This document shows, in pieces, positions 1 to 10,033 of a DNA stretch of 64,000 nucleotides. This DNA comes from Sabethes cyaneus. Taxonomy: Eukaryota > Arthropoda > Insecta > Diptera > Culicidae. Where the stretch lies: contig NC_071354.1 of NCBI RefSeq assembly GCF_943734655.1, positions 11,688,001-11,752,000 of the forward strand, read 5' to 3'. Both the position numbers and the translations under genes were made by a program. The notes beneath the pieces are model-generated. The model did not search any database, was not told the DNA's origin, and saw nothing but the letters and a program-made list of their open reading frames with translations. Each line of letters begins with the position of its first letter. The first letter of the stretch is position 1.

Positions 1-171
1 TCTTCGTGTTCTTTAGGGTCCTTCGTAGTTTTCTTTATCTTCGTTTTTTACTTCGTTTTCTTTCTTTTTATCTTCCATTTTCTTCTTTTGCACTTTTTTT
101 TCTATCTTTGAATGTCCCGTTTTCCCTCCCATTCTGTCATAGTTTTTCTTTCGTTGTTCTTTTTTCATGCC

Positions 172-217
<46 letters not shown>

Positions 218-800
218 TTCTCTTTTTTCCTTTCCTCTCCAGTTGTCCTCTTTATCTCCTCTTTTTCTGTTTTTTCTTTTCCGTTTTACCTTTTTCGTTA
301 GTCTAATTTGACCTTTCATTTCCCGTTGTTCTCGTTCTGTCTATCGGTTTCCGTTTTGCTCTCTCGTTATTCTTTTTTTCCTATTGGCTTATTTTGTTTT
401 CTATTCAGTATTCTCTTTCTGGTCTCGTTTGTCTCTCTGTTTTTCACTTGTTTTTTGCCGCCCACTGTTTCTTCTTTCTCTGTTTCTTTCTATTTCTTTT
501 CTTGTTCTGAATTACCTCTCTTCCATTTTTCTTTTGTCTTCTTCGGTTTTTCCCCGTTTTTGGACCCGTTTCTCCTCTTTTCCTGTCTCATTTTTGTCAT
601 TTTATGTCCTGTTTATACTTTTTTCTTTATTTCGGTCCCGGTTTTCGTCTATTTTTGTATTTTAACTCCATTTCTATTCCGTTTTTCGTTTGTGTTTTTT
701 TCATTGTTATGTCCTGCTTTTTCACCTTGTCCCTCACATTCTATTTTTTCTGTCTTTTGTATTCAGTATCCATTTGGTTCACCCCATTTTATTTCCTTTG
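1..800. repeat. CT-rich low-complexity repeat, copy A
   Basis: The plus strand is almost entirely pyrimidine (runs of TTTCTT, TTCC and TCTC). It contains a TC microsatellite at about 175-211. The first ~170 bases (TTGCTTCGTTTT-like segment, then a CCCATTCTGTCAT motif) match the segments at 1205-1500 and, inverted, 1660-1975, so this is a dispersed repeat and not a random tract. Long open frames here are composed of Phe, Ser and Leu only, as expected from base composition, and are not genes. Confidence 0.8.
175..211. repeat. (TC)n microsatellite
   Basis: About 18 uninterrupted TC dinucleotides, lying just after the CATGCCAATT segment of the CT-rich repeat. Copy B near 1520-1545 ends in a shorter TC run at the same relative place, so the microsatellite belongs to the repeat. 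Confidence 0.95.
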
Positions 801-802
801 TA

Positions 803-1145
803 GGAAGGGCGCCGTAGTCTGCTTCGACAAGTAAGTGGTCGTGGGCTCGAATCTTAGTAGGATCAGGCCATTAATTCGATGTCAAGTGACTTTAGCATGG
901 GTTTATTCTCAGGCCACTCATTTACCCTTCCTTCCTTCCTGAATTCAATATTACCCGATGGAATCTCATGACAATGCAAGTCACGCTGAAAATTCATAAT
1001 TGGTCAGAGGAACGCAATCAGTCCTCGCCAGGGACAGCTATAAATAAGCATATCACATAGCAAAAAGAAATCCAGTGCAGGTTATACAGCAAACACCCGG
1101 GCGACATCACAATAGATCAACGATACTGGTCGCAGCGGTGTGTCG
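803..1145 (+). mobile_element. tRNA-derived SINE (probable)
   Basis: A tRNA-like head (GCGCCGTAGTCTGCTTCGAC, then GTGGGCTCGAATC-type B box at about 840-855) sits at the junction between CT-rich repeats, followed by ~290 bases of unrelated body. The B-box match to GGTTCGANTCC is good and the A box is weaker. The 3' boundary is uncertain; I place it where the next CT-rich copy begins. Confidence 0.5.
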
Positions 1146-1149
1146 ATTC

Positions 1150-1556
1150 AGAGAAAAAAAATCCTTTTATCCCGCTTTTGCTTTTTTCTGTTTCCGGTTC
1201 TCCATTCTCCTTTCGCTCATATTTTTCCTTTTTCTTACCCTCTTTTTCTATCACATTTTCATTTTTTGTCCAGGTTGTTATCTTTCCTACCTAGCTTATC
1301 CTCATTTTCTTTCTTGTTTTCTCCGTTTTCTTTTCTCTTCTCTCTTCCAATTCGTTTTCTACTCTCTTCTCTCTTCCAAGCCTTATCTTTCCTATCTAGC
1401 CCCTCGTTTTTTGCTTCGTTTTTCCTCTTTTCATCTTTCATTTTTTTCTATCTTTTACTGTCCAGTTTTCTCTCCCATTCTGTCATGTTTGTTCCTTCGT
1501 TGTTCTTTTTTCATGCCAATTTTCTCTCTCTCTCTCTTTCTCTAGTTCTAGCCTAA
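1150..1556 (+). repeat. CT-rich repeat, copy B (left arm of inverted repeat)
   Basis: Shares long matching blocks with copy A and, in reverse complement, with 1660-1975. Shared blocks include GTCCAGGTTGTTATCTTTCC and TAGCCCCTCGTTTTTTGCTT. Ends in a short TC run. Confidence 0.8.
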
Positions 1557-1659
1557 ATTTCTGCATATATTCTATCTTCAAATGATAGGTTCTCTTCGTG
1601 TTTCCTTTCTTACGCTTACCACGGCAATGCAAATACATCTGAACGCCTCTTTTCGCATG

Positions 1660-1990
1660 ATTAACATGAAAAACATGACATAATGGGAGAGAAAACGGGA
1701 CAGTAAAAGATAGAAAAAAAATGCAAAATAAGAAAATGGAAGATAAAAAGAGGAAAAACGAAGCAAAAAACGAGGGGCTAGACAGGAACGATAAAGATTG
1801 GAAGTGAGAAGAGAGAAGATAAACGAGAGAAAAGAAGGATGGACCCTAAACAAAACGAAAAGAACAAGAAAGAAACTGAGGATAAGGCTAGGTAGGAAAG
1901 ATAACAACCTGGACAAAAAATTAAAATGTGATAGAAAAAGAGGATAAGAAGAAAGGGAAAATACGAGCGAATTGTATTTAAATACATTCA
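1660..1990 (-). repeat. CT-rich repeat, copy C (right arm of inverted repeat)
   Basis: The plus strand is purine-rich (GA). Its reverse complement aligns with copy B over ~300 bases. With copy B it forms an imperfect inverted repeat with a ~110-150 base spacer containing unrelated sequence. Confidence 0.8.
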
Positions 1991-1999
1991 TTCTTCGAT

Positions 2000-2840
2000 G
2001 ATAAGCGTAAGAGAGAAGATACGAAGAGAGACACTCATTTGCAGATAGGACCTGTTCAAAAATCAGAGCAGATTAAATTTGTTTCCTTTGTTTGTTAGAG
2101 ACACTTTACACCGGGCATTTAGGTCTTGTTTCTCTATTTAATATTTCAAATCATTCTTTTATCTCCATAATGATTGACTGTAATTTTTTAACGGAAATAT
2201 ATTTCACTCTTGCCTTTCTACGGTATACTGGGGTTTTCGTTTAGTTTCTCTCTGCTTTTTTCTAGCATTTTGTTTCTTGTTTACATTTTATTTCATTCTT
2301 TGCTTTTAGTTACCCTTTTATTTCGTTATCAATTTGCAGTGTAAGTCTTTCTAAATATTGTTTGTGTTTTTTGTCGATTTATTTTCTTGTCTCTGACCCC
2401 TTCACTCTTTCGTATCGTCATCGTATTTTTCGTGTTCTCTATTTTTCTTTGCTTTTGCTTCATTCCTTGCGTATTTTCTCTGTTTTTTCTGTACTTATTT
2501 TTATATGATTAAAATAGATAACTTATATTCTATTTTTTCTAATTAGGTTTTTCTTTTAAATTTAGTTACTTTCGTCTTCAATTGTGTTCTTGACTTTGCT
2601 CGTTATCTGGCATGATTTCTCTGTTTGCTCGCTAGATTTTTTTCTCACTTTGTCTTCTCTTTATTAATTTTGTTTAATGGTAGATTACGTCCTATGCATC
2701 GTAATTTCGATTCAATTTTAATTTGAATATTTTTTTGCTCTGCCTAATTTAATTTCTGTTTACTAAATTATTTCATATTAATATTAGCACTTCGTCTTTT
2801 TTTCTCAGTACTTTCCCCGTATTTACTCATTACATTTTTT
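2000..2840. other. T-rich unassigned sequence
   Basis: AT-rich, strongly T-biased sequence without open frames of note, recognisable domains or clear terminal repeats. I see no gene in it. Confidence 0.6.
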
Positions 2841-2844
2841 TGCT

Positions 2845-2990
2845 TCATAACTGGTGGCAGGTTGTAGAAGCTCCGATGAAGATCGAGGATGAAGCTCCAA
2901 ATCGGGGTCGAAACGTTGGCATAAGAAGGAAGATCTTGTGTCTACTATAATTTAGTGAGTAAACGACCAAAATTTCTATCATTCGATACA
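2845..2990 (+). mobile_element. Possible Penelope-like element terminal fragment with hammerhead-like motif
   Basis: Contains CTCCGATGAAGATCG followed ~27 bases later by GGGGTCGAAACGTTGG. The pairing GATC/GGTC, the upstream CGATGAAG block and the downstream CGAAACGT block have the layout of the hammerhead ribozymes carried in Penelope-like element terminal repeats, although the first core block is CCGATGA and not CUGAUGA. No coding part is adjacent. This is inference from motif layout. Confidence 0.35.
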
Positions 2991-4480
2991 TATTTATCTA
3001 TCAGTCGAAAAATACTAGCTCACTTGGTTCTATTTCGGTACCACTAAATGTGGCCAACATATCGTAAAACTTCTATGAAGCAACAATTAACTTGACGAAC
3101 AATCAAAGTTTGACAATTATGATCGATTGAAGCAGCTCAACGTACTGCCGCAAGTTCGTATCCCATTCCTTCTTTCCGTAAAATAGAAACGAATTGTTTA
3201 ACTTTCAAAAATTTATCAATAAAATTTCAATTAGTTTATTGAAACCGACCGGAAAGTGCCAAAGCGAAGGTGCCCATCAACTGGAGCGTATAAAACTGCT
3301 GCTGCCGACTCCAACTGACAGTTCTGCCTAATTCTCCGCAGGACTAAATCGGCAGTCGTGCCGAAGGATTCCACCTTTCTAACCAGCCAGCCTACTGCCG
3401 TTTGACGTGCGCGTCGTGAAGTCATAATTCCATTTCGCCCTCCAGCGAAAAAGCGGAAGAAGTTTTAAAAGCGAATACTTCACACAGACGCCTACCGCCG
3501 CACCGTCTAGGACACCGAGCTAAAGGACGATAGATTTCCTGCACGTACCGGCTGAATTTTGCGTGTTTGATTTACCGAACGTGAGCAAAGCCAGTTAATG
3601 GGAAGATTTATGAATCCTTCTGGCGAATAATGGAATCGTTTAGACTGGACGCAGATTGGAGAGGTCTATCGGTCGTTGAATGTAGGTACTGGCACAGGCA
3701 CAGGCAGGCCTTGTTGCACGCCGTGCTACTCACATCACATATGCTATGCATCAAAATGTGGGTGTTGTAACATCAAAGCAAGCGAAGTATCGCAACGTTA
3801 TAGGACAAAAGTCGCTAACGACGACGACGACGACGATCCCAGCGGGCTGAGCTGCGTTTGTTCTTCGAAAGGAGCATCTAGCCGGGATTCGGGGTGTTGA
3901 TGGAAAGTACCCTTTTAGCTTGAGAATCCAATCCCGGTCCTGTAGCTGCTTTTTATTCGCGCGAACCAATCAACAACGCAGCGTATGCGTTCAGGATCCA
4001 GAATCCAGGCGACATGCACCAGCCGGCGGCTATGATTTCTTCTATTTGACACGTAACATTACAACGAGCAGCTGCACCTGCATCGGGATGCCCGCTCCGA
4101 TGCGACGGATGGACGATGGCGCAACATCGCGGGTAACGGCTGTTTCTACATGCCGTTCTTGCACGGTTATTCTCGGTTGGCACTTGGTAAGGCCTTTGAA
4201 ACGATTGCCACCCGCTAGGTTTAGGCTCAAGAGGATGCAAATACATCTGTGTGTGTGCGTACGTGTATGTACGATGCCTTCCATCTGAGTTGAGGGACGA
4301 TTGGAAGTTCCGCAAAGAATAAACTTGATACGAGTATTGCATATACTCGGTAAATGGGCCAATGAACTATGCCAATTGTTTGATATAAAATAAGCTGGTT
4401 TAAAGAATATTAGCATAGACAAGTTTTGTAAATTTTAAAAGACCTAGGCCACTAATGCCAATAAAAGTTTTAATGTTCAT
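2991..4480. other. Unassigned low-repeat sequence
   Basis: Normal base composition with a short (GAC)n run at about 3818-3838 and a small GGCACAGGCACAGGCAGG direct repeat near 3691. Open frames on both strands overlap each other, lack conserved motifs and show no splice-consistent continuation. I see no supportable gene. Confidence 0.5.
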
Positions 4481-4559
4481 CCTTCATTCTTCATTTTTCA
4501 TTTCTGAATTTGCATTATTCATTTTTCATTTAGTATTTTACATTTTCATTTCTTCTTTT

Positions 4560-4800
4560 TTTGGGAGTGAGGAAGTGTCTGATGCGAAGAATGATGAACT
4601 GGGTGAACTAGGAAATCTCAATATATAGGCCAAAAATTTGTTGGGTCGTTCAATGATAGGTGAGGATTGCACCCACACTCTTTCGGTAGGTACCCGAATG
4701 TTTTACTGACTAAATTACTGCCGCACTTGTTTATTAGGCAGTCTAAAATCGAGCTTTTTGCTCACTCCTTTACGTCATAATCGCGTATAGAGTCATATTC
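4560..4800 (-). mobile_element. tRNA-derived SINE, family with ACATTCGGGTAC head
   Basis: Read on the minus strand it starts with a tRNA-like head (TTTAGTCAGTAAAACATTCG, then CCGAAAGAGTGTGGGTGCAATCC as a degraded B box). It continues with a body ending CATCAGACACTTCCTCACT, followed by an A-rich end. The same body occurs at 47450-47610 and 47800-47995. Confidence 0.6.
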
Positions 4801-4909
4801 AAGAGAAAACAAAGAACAAAAACATTTTCATTTTTGATTTTTCGTTTTCCTTTTGACGGACTTTAGCCTATAAAAGAATAATTATTAGAAAATGTACCAC
4901 ATTTTTATT

Positions 4910-5741
4910 TTCTGATACTCGTTCTTAGTTGCTCCATCGTTATTCATCATTCTTCATTCTTCCCTTCTTTCATTCTTCCATTCTTTTACTCTCCCATTCT
5001 TCCATAATTCCATTTTACCATTCTTTTTTTATTATACTATTCTTATATTAATCTATTCTTCGTTTCTTATATTCTTGTATTCTTCAATTTTTCTATTTTT
5101 CTATTACACTGTCATTCTATTCTTGTTTTCTTCTATTTTTCTGTTCTTCTATACTTCTACTCTTCTAGTCTTCTATGTTTTTATTCTTCTATTTTGCTAT
5201 GCCTTAATTCATTTATTCTTCTATTCTTCAATCCTTCTATCCTCCAATTCTTCTATTGTTCTATTCTTCCATTTTTATAACCTTCCTTTCTTAGATTCTT
5301 TCATTCTATTTTTTTTCGTTCTTCCGTTCTTTCATTCTTCCATTCTTCCATTTTCCATTCTATCCCTCTTCCATTCTTTCATTCTTCTCTTCTTTGATTC
5401 TTCTCTTCTTTCATTTTTCTCTTCTTTCATTCTTCTCTTCTTTCATTCTTCTCTTCTTTCATTCTTCTCTTCTTTCATTCTTTTATTCTTTCATTCTTCC
5501 ATTCTTTCATACTTCAATTATTGCATTCTTTCATTCTACCATCCTTTCATTCTTCCATTCTTTTATTCTTCCATTCTTCCATTCATTTACTCTTTCTGCC
5601 TTCAATTTGCTTATTTTTTCATCTTTCATTCTCCATTCTTTCATTCCTCCATTATTTTATTCCTGCATTCTTTCATTCTTCCATTTTTTGATTCTTCAAT
5701 GCTTTCATTCTTCCATTCTTTCATTCTTCCATTCTTTTATA
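4910..5741. repeat. Degenerate pyrimidine repeat, main block
   Basis: Roughly 830 bases built from variants of TTCTTCCATTCTTTCATTC, with stretches such as CATTCTTCTCTTCTTT repeated almost exactly between 5380 and 5480. A 228-codon open frame across it encodes only Phe/Leu/Ile/Ser/His and is a by-product of the repeat. Blocks of the same repeat recur between insertions up to 12.35 kb. Confidence 0.9.
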
Positions 5742-5880
5742 GACGAGCGACGGAATTTTAACGAATCAGACGGGAATCATGGTGTGGTGGGTATCCAGCA
5801 GAAGCCTCTGGGAGAAAGCAGATGAGTTTTTCCTCCTGCCGTCACGCGGCGTAAAATTAAAAAATTATTATTATTATTCC
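5742..5880 (+). repeat. Interspersed repeat with TTA-rich tail (retroposon 3' end), copy 1
   Basis: About 130 bases matching 11248-11395 (shared GGAATTTTAACGAA, GACGGGAATCATGGTGTGGT and AAATTAAAAAATTAT). It ends in a (TTA)n tail typical of non-LTR or SINE retroposition. The pyrimidine repeat resumes immediately after it, so it is an insertion. Confidence 0.6.
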
Positions 5881-5894
5881 ACTCTTTCATCATC

Positions 5895-5909
5895 GAACCA
5901 CTGTGGTTC
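5895..5909. repeat. Palindromic GAACCACTGTGGTTC motif in pyrimidine repeat
   Basis: A 15-base palindrome embedded in the pyrimidine repeat. Degraded versions are at 8684-8698, 9075-9089 and 9782-9796, mostly preceded by TCATCATC-like sequence. It marks a longer internal unit of the tract. Confidence 0.6.
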
Positions 5910-6117
5910 TATTTTTTCATTTCTCCATTATTTTATTCTTCCTTTTTTAATTCTACTACTAGCTGACCCGACAAACTTCGTATTACCATAAATTAACCTG
6001 TGTTGTACATAAATCATTAATCTCGGATGATCTTTGTCACAATCTCGAGTTTTGCAAGTTTCTGAGGAGTTCAACCTTAGATGATTCATTTTGGCAGTTA
6101 CGTAACTATGAAGGCAT

Positions 6118-6414
6118 CCCAGGTAACCAATAAGCATCACCAATGCTATTCAAATGTAGGCCAATAAGCATTTAAGTCGCCTTAAATGCTACTTAAATGC
6201 TATTTTGGCAAAATATACAGCTACTTTATTGATAACCTTCTTATAGTGCTGACAATGCTAATTTACAGCTAATTACCGACACGAATACAATTTTGGATAC
6301 CAATTTATAACACCTATGCAGTCAAAAAGCATGCAGTATAAAACAACAACATGCAGTATAAAATGCCAGATACGCTATTTTGCTGCTTATGTTAATGCTT
6401 ATTAGTTACCAGGA
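6118..6414. mobile_element. MITE with CCCAGGTAAC ends, nested
   Basis: Terminal inverted repeats CCCAGGTAACCAATAAGCAT and its near-complement at the right end, flanked by AT on both sides if the final base is one substitution from G. The homologous stretch of the related element at 16310-16335 has no such insertion, although it also lacks ~40 neighbouring bases. The ends resemble the CCCAAGTAAC family described below. Confidence 0.6.
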
Positions 6415-6999
6415 ATGGGTAGTTTAATATACAAATTTGCAATTATTCCTCACAGTAAAGTAGAAAACAACTCCCCTGATCCCTCATTGCATAGCCAGAA
6501 AGCGGATAGTACCATGGATATCCACCATGATTGTACAACATTTCGCCGAATATCATTTTGCGAAAAACCTTAAGCGGAATGTACCATTTCACGGAAAACT
6601 TTTTTGTGGAAAGTACCATTTCGCGATCCTCTTCTTACTCGCTGTCGCTCGTTCCAGGAAAACCAGGTAGACCTAGGAAAATAAATAAACCTAGACAGTA
6701 GCGATTTCTGCGGGTAGTTGCCTCCCCACAGTGGGCGGCGCTTCCGACGGCGGGTCGCCGGCAACACTCGCGGCCGTCTCGTCCTGAATGATCTAGTGTT
6801 ACTATGTATAGATAGTTTTTGTGGTCTTGTTATTGATTAATGTTTTATGGAAGAGTCTCGAATTTCTCGAGTTCGATTAGTTTTTGAGGTTCGCAAAAAT
6901 TTCTGTTTTATTTGAATGAGAGTCCATATCCCCCTACCACAGGGGTGAGAGGTCTCTAACTATCATAAAATAAATTCAAGACTTCAAAATCTCCCACAT

Positions 7000-8460
7000 G
7001 CCAAATTTGGTTCCATTTGCTTGATTAGTTCTAGAGTTATGTGGAAATTTGTATTTCGTTTGTATGGGAGCCCCCCCCCCTCCTAAAAAGGTAAGGGGTC
7101 CTAATTCATCATAGAAAAAATGGTTGCCTCCAAAAACACTCACATGCCAAATATGGTTCCATTTGCTTGATTAGTTCTCGAATTATGAGAAAATTTGTAT
7201 TTCATTTGTGTGGAAGCCCCCCGCTCTTAAAGTGGGGAGGGGTCCTAATTCACCATAGAAAATAATTTTGCCTCCAAAAATCTCCACATGCCAAATTTGG
7301 TTCTATTTGCTTGATTAGTTCTCGAGTTATGAGGAAATTTGTATTTCGTTTGTATAGGAGCCCCCCCTCTTAAAATTGGGAGGGGTCCTAATTCACCATA
7401 GAAAATATTCGTGCCCTCGAAAACTTTCACCTGCCAAATTTTGTTCCATTTGCTTGATTAATTCTCGAGTTATGTGGAAATTTCTATTTCGTTTGTATGG
7501 GAGCCCCCCCCCCACCTCCTAAAAAGGTAAGGGGTCCTAATTCATCATAGAAAAAATGGTTGCCTCCAAAAACACTCACATGCCAAATATGGTTCCATTT
7601 GCTTGATTAGTTCTCGAATTATGAGAAAATTTGTATTTCATTTGTGTGGAAGCCCCCCGCTCTTAAAGTGGGGAGGGGTCCTAATTCACCATAGAAAATA
7701 ATTTTGCCTCCAAAAACCTCCACATGCCAAATTTGGTTCTATTTGCTTGATTAGTTCTCGAGTTATGAGGAAATTTGTATTTCGTTTGTATAGGAGCCCC
7801 CCCTCTTAAAATTGGGAGGGGTCCTAATTCACCATAGAAAATATTCGTGCCCTCGAAAACTTTCACCTGCCAAATTTTGTTCCATTTGCTTGATTAATTC
7901 TCGAGTTATGAGGAAATTTGTATTTCATTTGTATAGGACCCCCCCCCCCCTCTAAAAGTGGAGAGGTGTCCCAATTCATCATACAAAAAAATTTAGTCTC
8001 CAAAAACACCCACATGCCAAAATTGGTTCCATTTGCTTGATTAGTTCTCGATTTATGAGGAAATTTGTTTTTCATTTGTACAGGAGCCGCCCCTCTTAAA
8101 GTGGTAAGGGGTCCTAATTCGCCATACAAAATATTCCTGCCCTCGAAAACCATCACATGCCAAATTTGGTTCCATTTGCTTGATTAGTTCTCGAGTTATG
8201 AGGAAATTTGTATTTCATTTGTATGGAAGTCCCCCCCTCTTAAAGGGGAGAGGTCTAAATTTACCATAGAATAAATTCTTGTCACCAAAAACACCCACAT
8301 GCCAAATTTTGTTCTATTTGCTTGATTAGTTCTCGAGTTATGCAGAAATTTGTGTTTCATTTGTAGGGGAGCCCCTCCTCTTAGTGGAGGGAGGGGTCTC
8401 TAACCATCACTAAAACCTTTTCTGGCCCCAAAAACCTCTACATGCAAATTTTCACGCCGA
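7000..8460 (+). repeat. Tandem array, ~145-bp unit, ten copies, with 436-bp higher-order duplication
   Basis: The anchor CCATTTGCTTGATTAGTT recurs near 7011, 7157, 7301, 7444, 7593, 7737, 7880, 8027, 8170 and 8312 (steps of 142-149). Each unit also carries a poly-C run followed by AGGGGTCCTAATTCA. Units 2-4 and 5-7 are almost identical at a spacing of exactly 436 bases, showing a three-unit duplication. Identical short open frames on the minus strand (7245-7430 and 7681-7866) result from this duplication. Confidence 0.9.
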
Positions 8461-8515
8461 TTGGTTCAGTAGTTTTTGATTCTATAAGGAACATCCCGAC
8501 AAACAGAAATCCATT

Positions 8516-8760
8516 TTTTCATATAAGATTCATTAATTCTTCTATTCTTTTATTCTTAAATTCTCTTATTTTTCCATTCTTTTACTCTCCACTTCTTTCA
8601 TGCTTCCATTTTTTCATTCTTCCACTTTTAGTTTTCCATTCTTTCATTCTTTCCTTACTTTATCCTGAAATTCTTTCATAATCGAACCACCGATGTTCTT
8701 CTTCGAATGTTTTTCTATTCTTCCGATTTTTTTTTTAAATTTTATTCTTCATTTTAACTC
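8516..8760. repeat. Degenerate pyrimidine repeat block
   Basis: Continuation of the TTCTTCCATTCTTTC repeat after the 2.5-kb insertion, including a degraded palindromic GAACCACCGATGTTC motif at 8684-8698. Confidence 0.85.
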
Positions 8761-8761
8761 T

Positions 8762-8940
8762 TAATATTTGGCAGGGCAGTCTTCAGAGAAATTTATCAAG
8801 ACTGAGGTATGATGTTTTCTCGATGTTTTGACACTTTGTTAGTGTCTTTTTCAAGGACACCAATAAAGTGTCGATACGTCGGGAAAACATCAAACCTCAG
8901 CCTTGACAAATTTCTCTGAAGACTGCCCTGCCAAATATTA
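8762..8940. mobile_element. Inverted pair of Penelope-type terminal repeats (foldback)
   Basis: Two ~88-base arms face each other: TAATATTTGGCAGGGCAGTC at the left and its exact complement at the right. The centre includes GACACTTTGTTAGTGTC and ACACCAATAAAGTGTCGATA, then CGTCGG. The GTGTCGA(T/A)ACGTCGG ending is the type found in Penelope-like element terminal repeats. The whole segment would fold into a hairpin of nearly 180 bases with only a few mismatches. Confidence 0.6.
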
Positions 8941-8984
8941 ATAGTTGCAATTGAATCCAGTCAATAAAAAACACAACCTAATTC

Positions 8985-9140
8985 TTCCGTTCTTTCATTC
9001 TACCATTCTTCCATTCTATCATTCTTCCAGTTTTTCATTCTTCCATTGTTTTATTCTTCCATTCTTTCATCATCGAAGCACTGTGGTTCCATTCTTTCAT
9101 TCTTCCATTATATTATTCTTCCATTCTGTCATTCTGGTTT
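8985..9140. repeat. Degenerate pyrimidine repeat block
   Basis: Same repeat family between two insertions, with the palindromic motif GAAGCACTGTGGTTC at 9075-9089. Confidence 0.85.
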
Positions 9141-9650
9141 TAATGATGGCGTTTTGGTCATCGGGTTACAATCAAACTAGTTCATTAGCTGTCCTGGCCA
9201 AGTTTTTAAGGATTTAATTCCTCTTCATTCAACTTGAAAAACCTTCGAGCAATAACTTAAAAAGTCTAGTCCTGTACACAACACAGTACGGTTATGACAT
9301 TCAGTGAGCGTCAAAATGGAGAGTACTATTTTAACCTGATTTCAAGTGTCTGAATCATTGTGTCAGAGACCGCAACATACCAGAATAAGCTATGGTTAGG
9401 TTTTTTGTATCGGTTCTGTAGTTGATTGTGGCTCTATTACAAGCAATATGGCACGTTTCAAGCACTTGTAACGCTTGAATTCTGTCGACGGAGCCAAAAA
9501 TTGTTGCACTGGCTAAGTCAAACTTGTATTGTTCCTCGATCGCATGTTTCATTAGCGCGGTCTTTTTGAATTCTTCGTTTCTTTCCGTGCGCTTAGTGTC
9601 TGAGGTTTTATACGCTGAGAGAGCGGTGGCTGGCAATACAATTTTTCAGC
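9141..9650 (-). mobile_element. Penelope-like element fragment
   Basis: A ~510-base non-repetitive segment that interrupts the pyrimidine tract on both sides. It carries the C-terminal GIY-YIG endonuclease reading frame of a Penelope-like element on the minus strand (see next entry). The segment downstream of the stop (9141-9355) is presumed 3' untranslated sequence. Confidence 0.6.
9355..9636 (-). pseudogene. Penelope-like GIY-YIG endonuclease, C-terminal fragment
   Basis: The 93-codon open frame contains TALMKHAIEEQYKFD, then IQALQVLETCHIACNRATIN and YRTDTKNLTIAYSGML. In Penelope-like elements the GIY-YIG nuclease ends with the same succession: TAL..H....HKFD, a LE..HI motif holding the catalytic Glu, then NxRxDTxNL..IYSxLL. 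The GIY and YIG motifs and the whole reverse transcriptase are missing, so this is a 5'-truncated copy with an intact C-terminus. It would act in target-primed reverse transcription in a full element. No start codon context supports independent expression. The family assignment rests on motif order remembered from the family, not on a search. Confidence 0.65.
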
Positions 9651-10022
9651 TTCTTCCATTCTTAAATTCTCGTATTTTTCCAGCATTTCATTCTTCCATT
9701 CTTTTATTCCACCATTCTGTCATTCTTCCATTCTTTTACTCCTCCATTCCTTCATTCTTCCATTCTTCTCACTGAGTCATCGAATCGCTGAGGTTCAATT
9801 TTTTCATTCTTCCATTCTTTCTTTCTTCCATTCCTTCATTATTACATTCTTTCATTCCTTCATTCTTTCATTCCTTCATTCTTCCATTCTTTCCTTCTTA
9901 AATTTTCCTATTTTTTTAGCATTACATTCTTCCTTTCTGGTATTCCACCATGCTTTCATTCCTTCATTCTTTTATTCCACCAATCTTTCGTTCTTCCATT
10001 CTTTCATTCTGAAATTCTCTTA
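9651..10022. repeat. Degenerate pyrimidine repeat block
   Basis: TTCTTCCATTC/CCTTCATTC repeats between the Penelope fragment and a SINE, with degraded palindromic motif GAATCGCTGAGGTTC at 9782-9796. Confidence 0.85.
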
Positions 10023-10033
10023 GCACAGCAAAC

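Larger units (their letters stand above)
5957..8515 (+). mobile_element. 2.5-kb interspersed element with internal ~145-bp tandem array
   Basis: Begins TAGCTGACCCGACAAACTTC and ends with GACAAACAGAAATCCATTTT followed by TATAAGATT; pyrimidine repeat abuts both ends. Internally it has a short tandem block of TACCATTTCGC-type units (6530-6640), a GC-rich segment (6700-6790), then ten ~145-bp units. A partial second copy lies at 16200-17250 inside the chitinase intron. No transposase or RT reading frame is visible, so it is non-autonomous and I cannot name its class. Confidence 0.65.

Noticed and set aside
5075..5761. 228-codon open frame, the longest uninterrupted plus-strand frame near the left end
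   Set aside because: Lies wholly in the pyrimidine repeat and encodes only Phe/Leu/Ile/Ser/His; it exists because TTC/ATT repeats contain no stops in that frame.
7245..7866. Two identical 61-codon minus-strand open frames
   Set aside because: They are produced by the 436-bp duplication of the tandem array and are not protein-coding.
7000..8460. Regularly spaced repeats that could suggest a CRISPR-like array
   Set aside because: The whole ~145-bp unit is repeated, there are no unique spacers, the units are embedded in a eukaryotic transposable element, and no cas genes exist.
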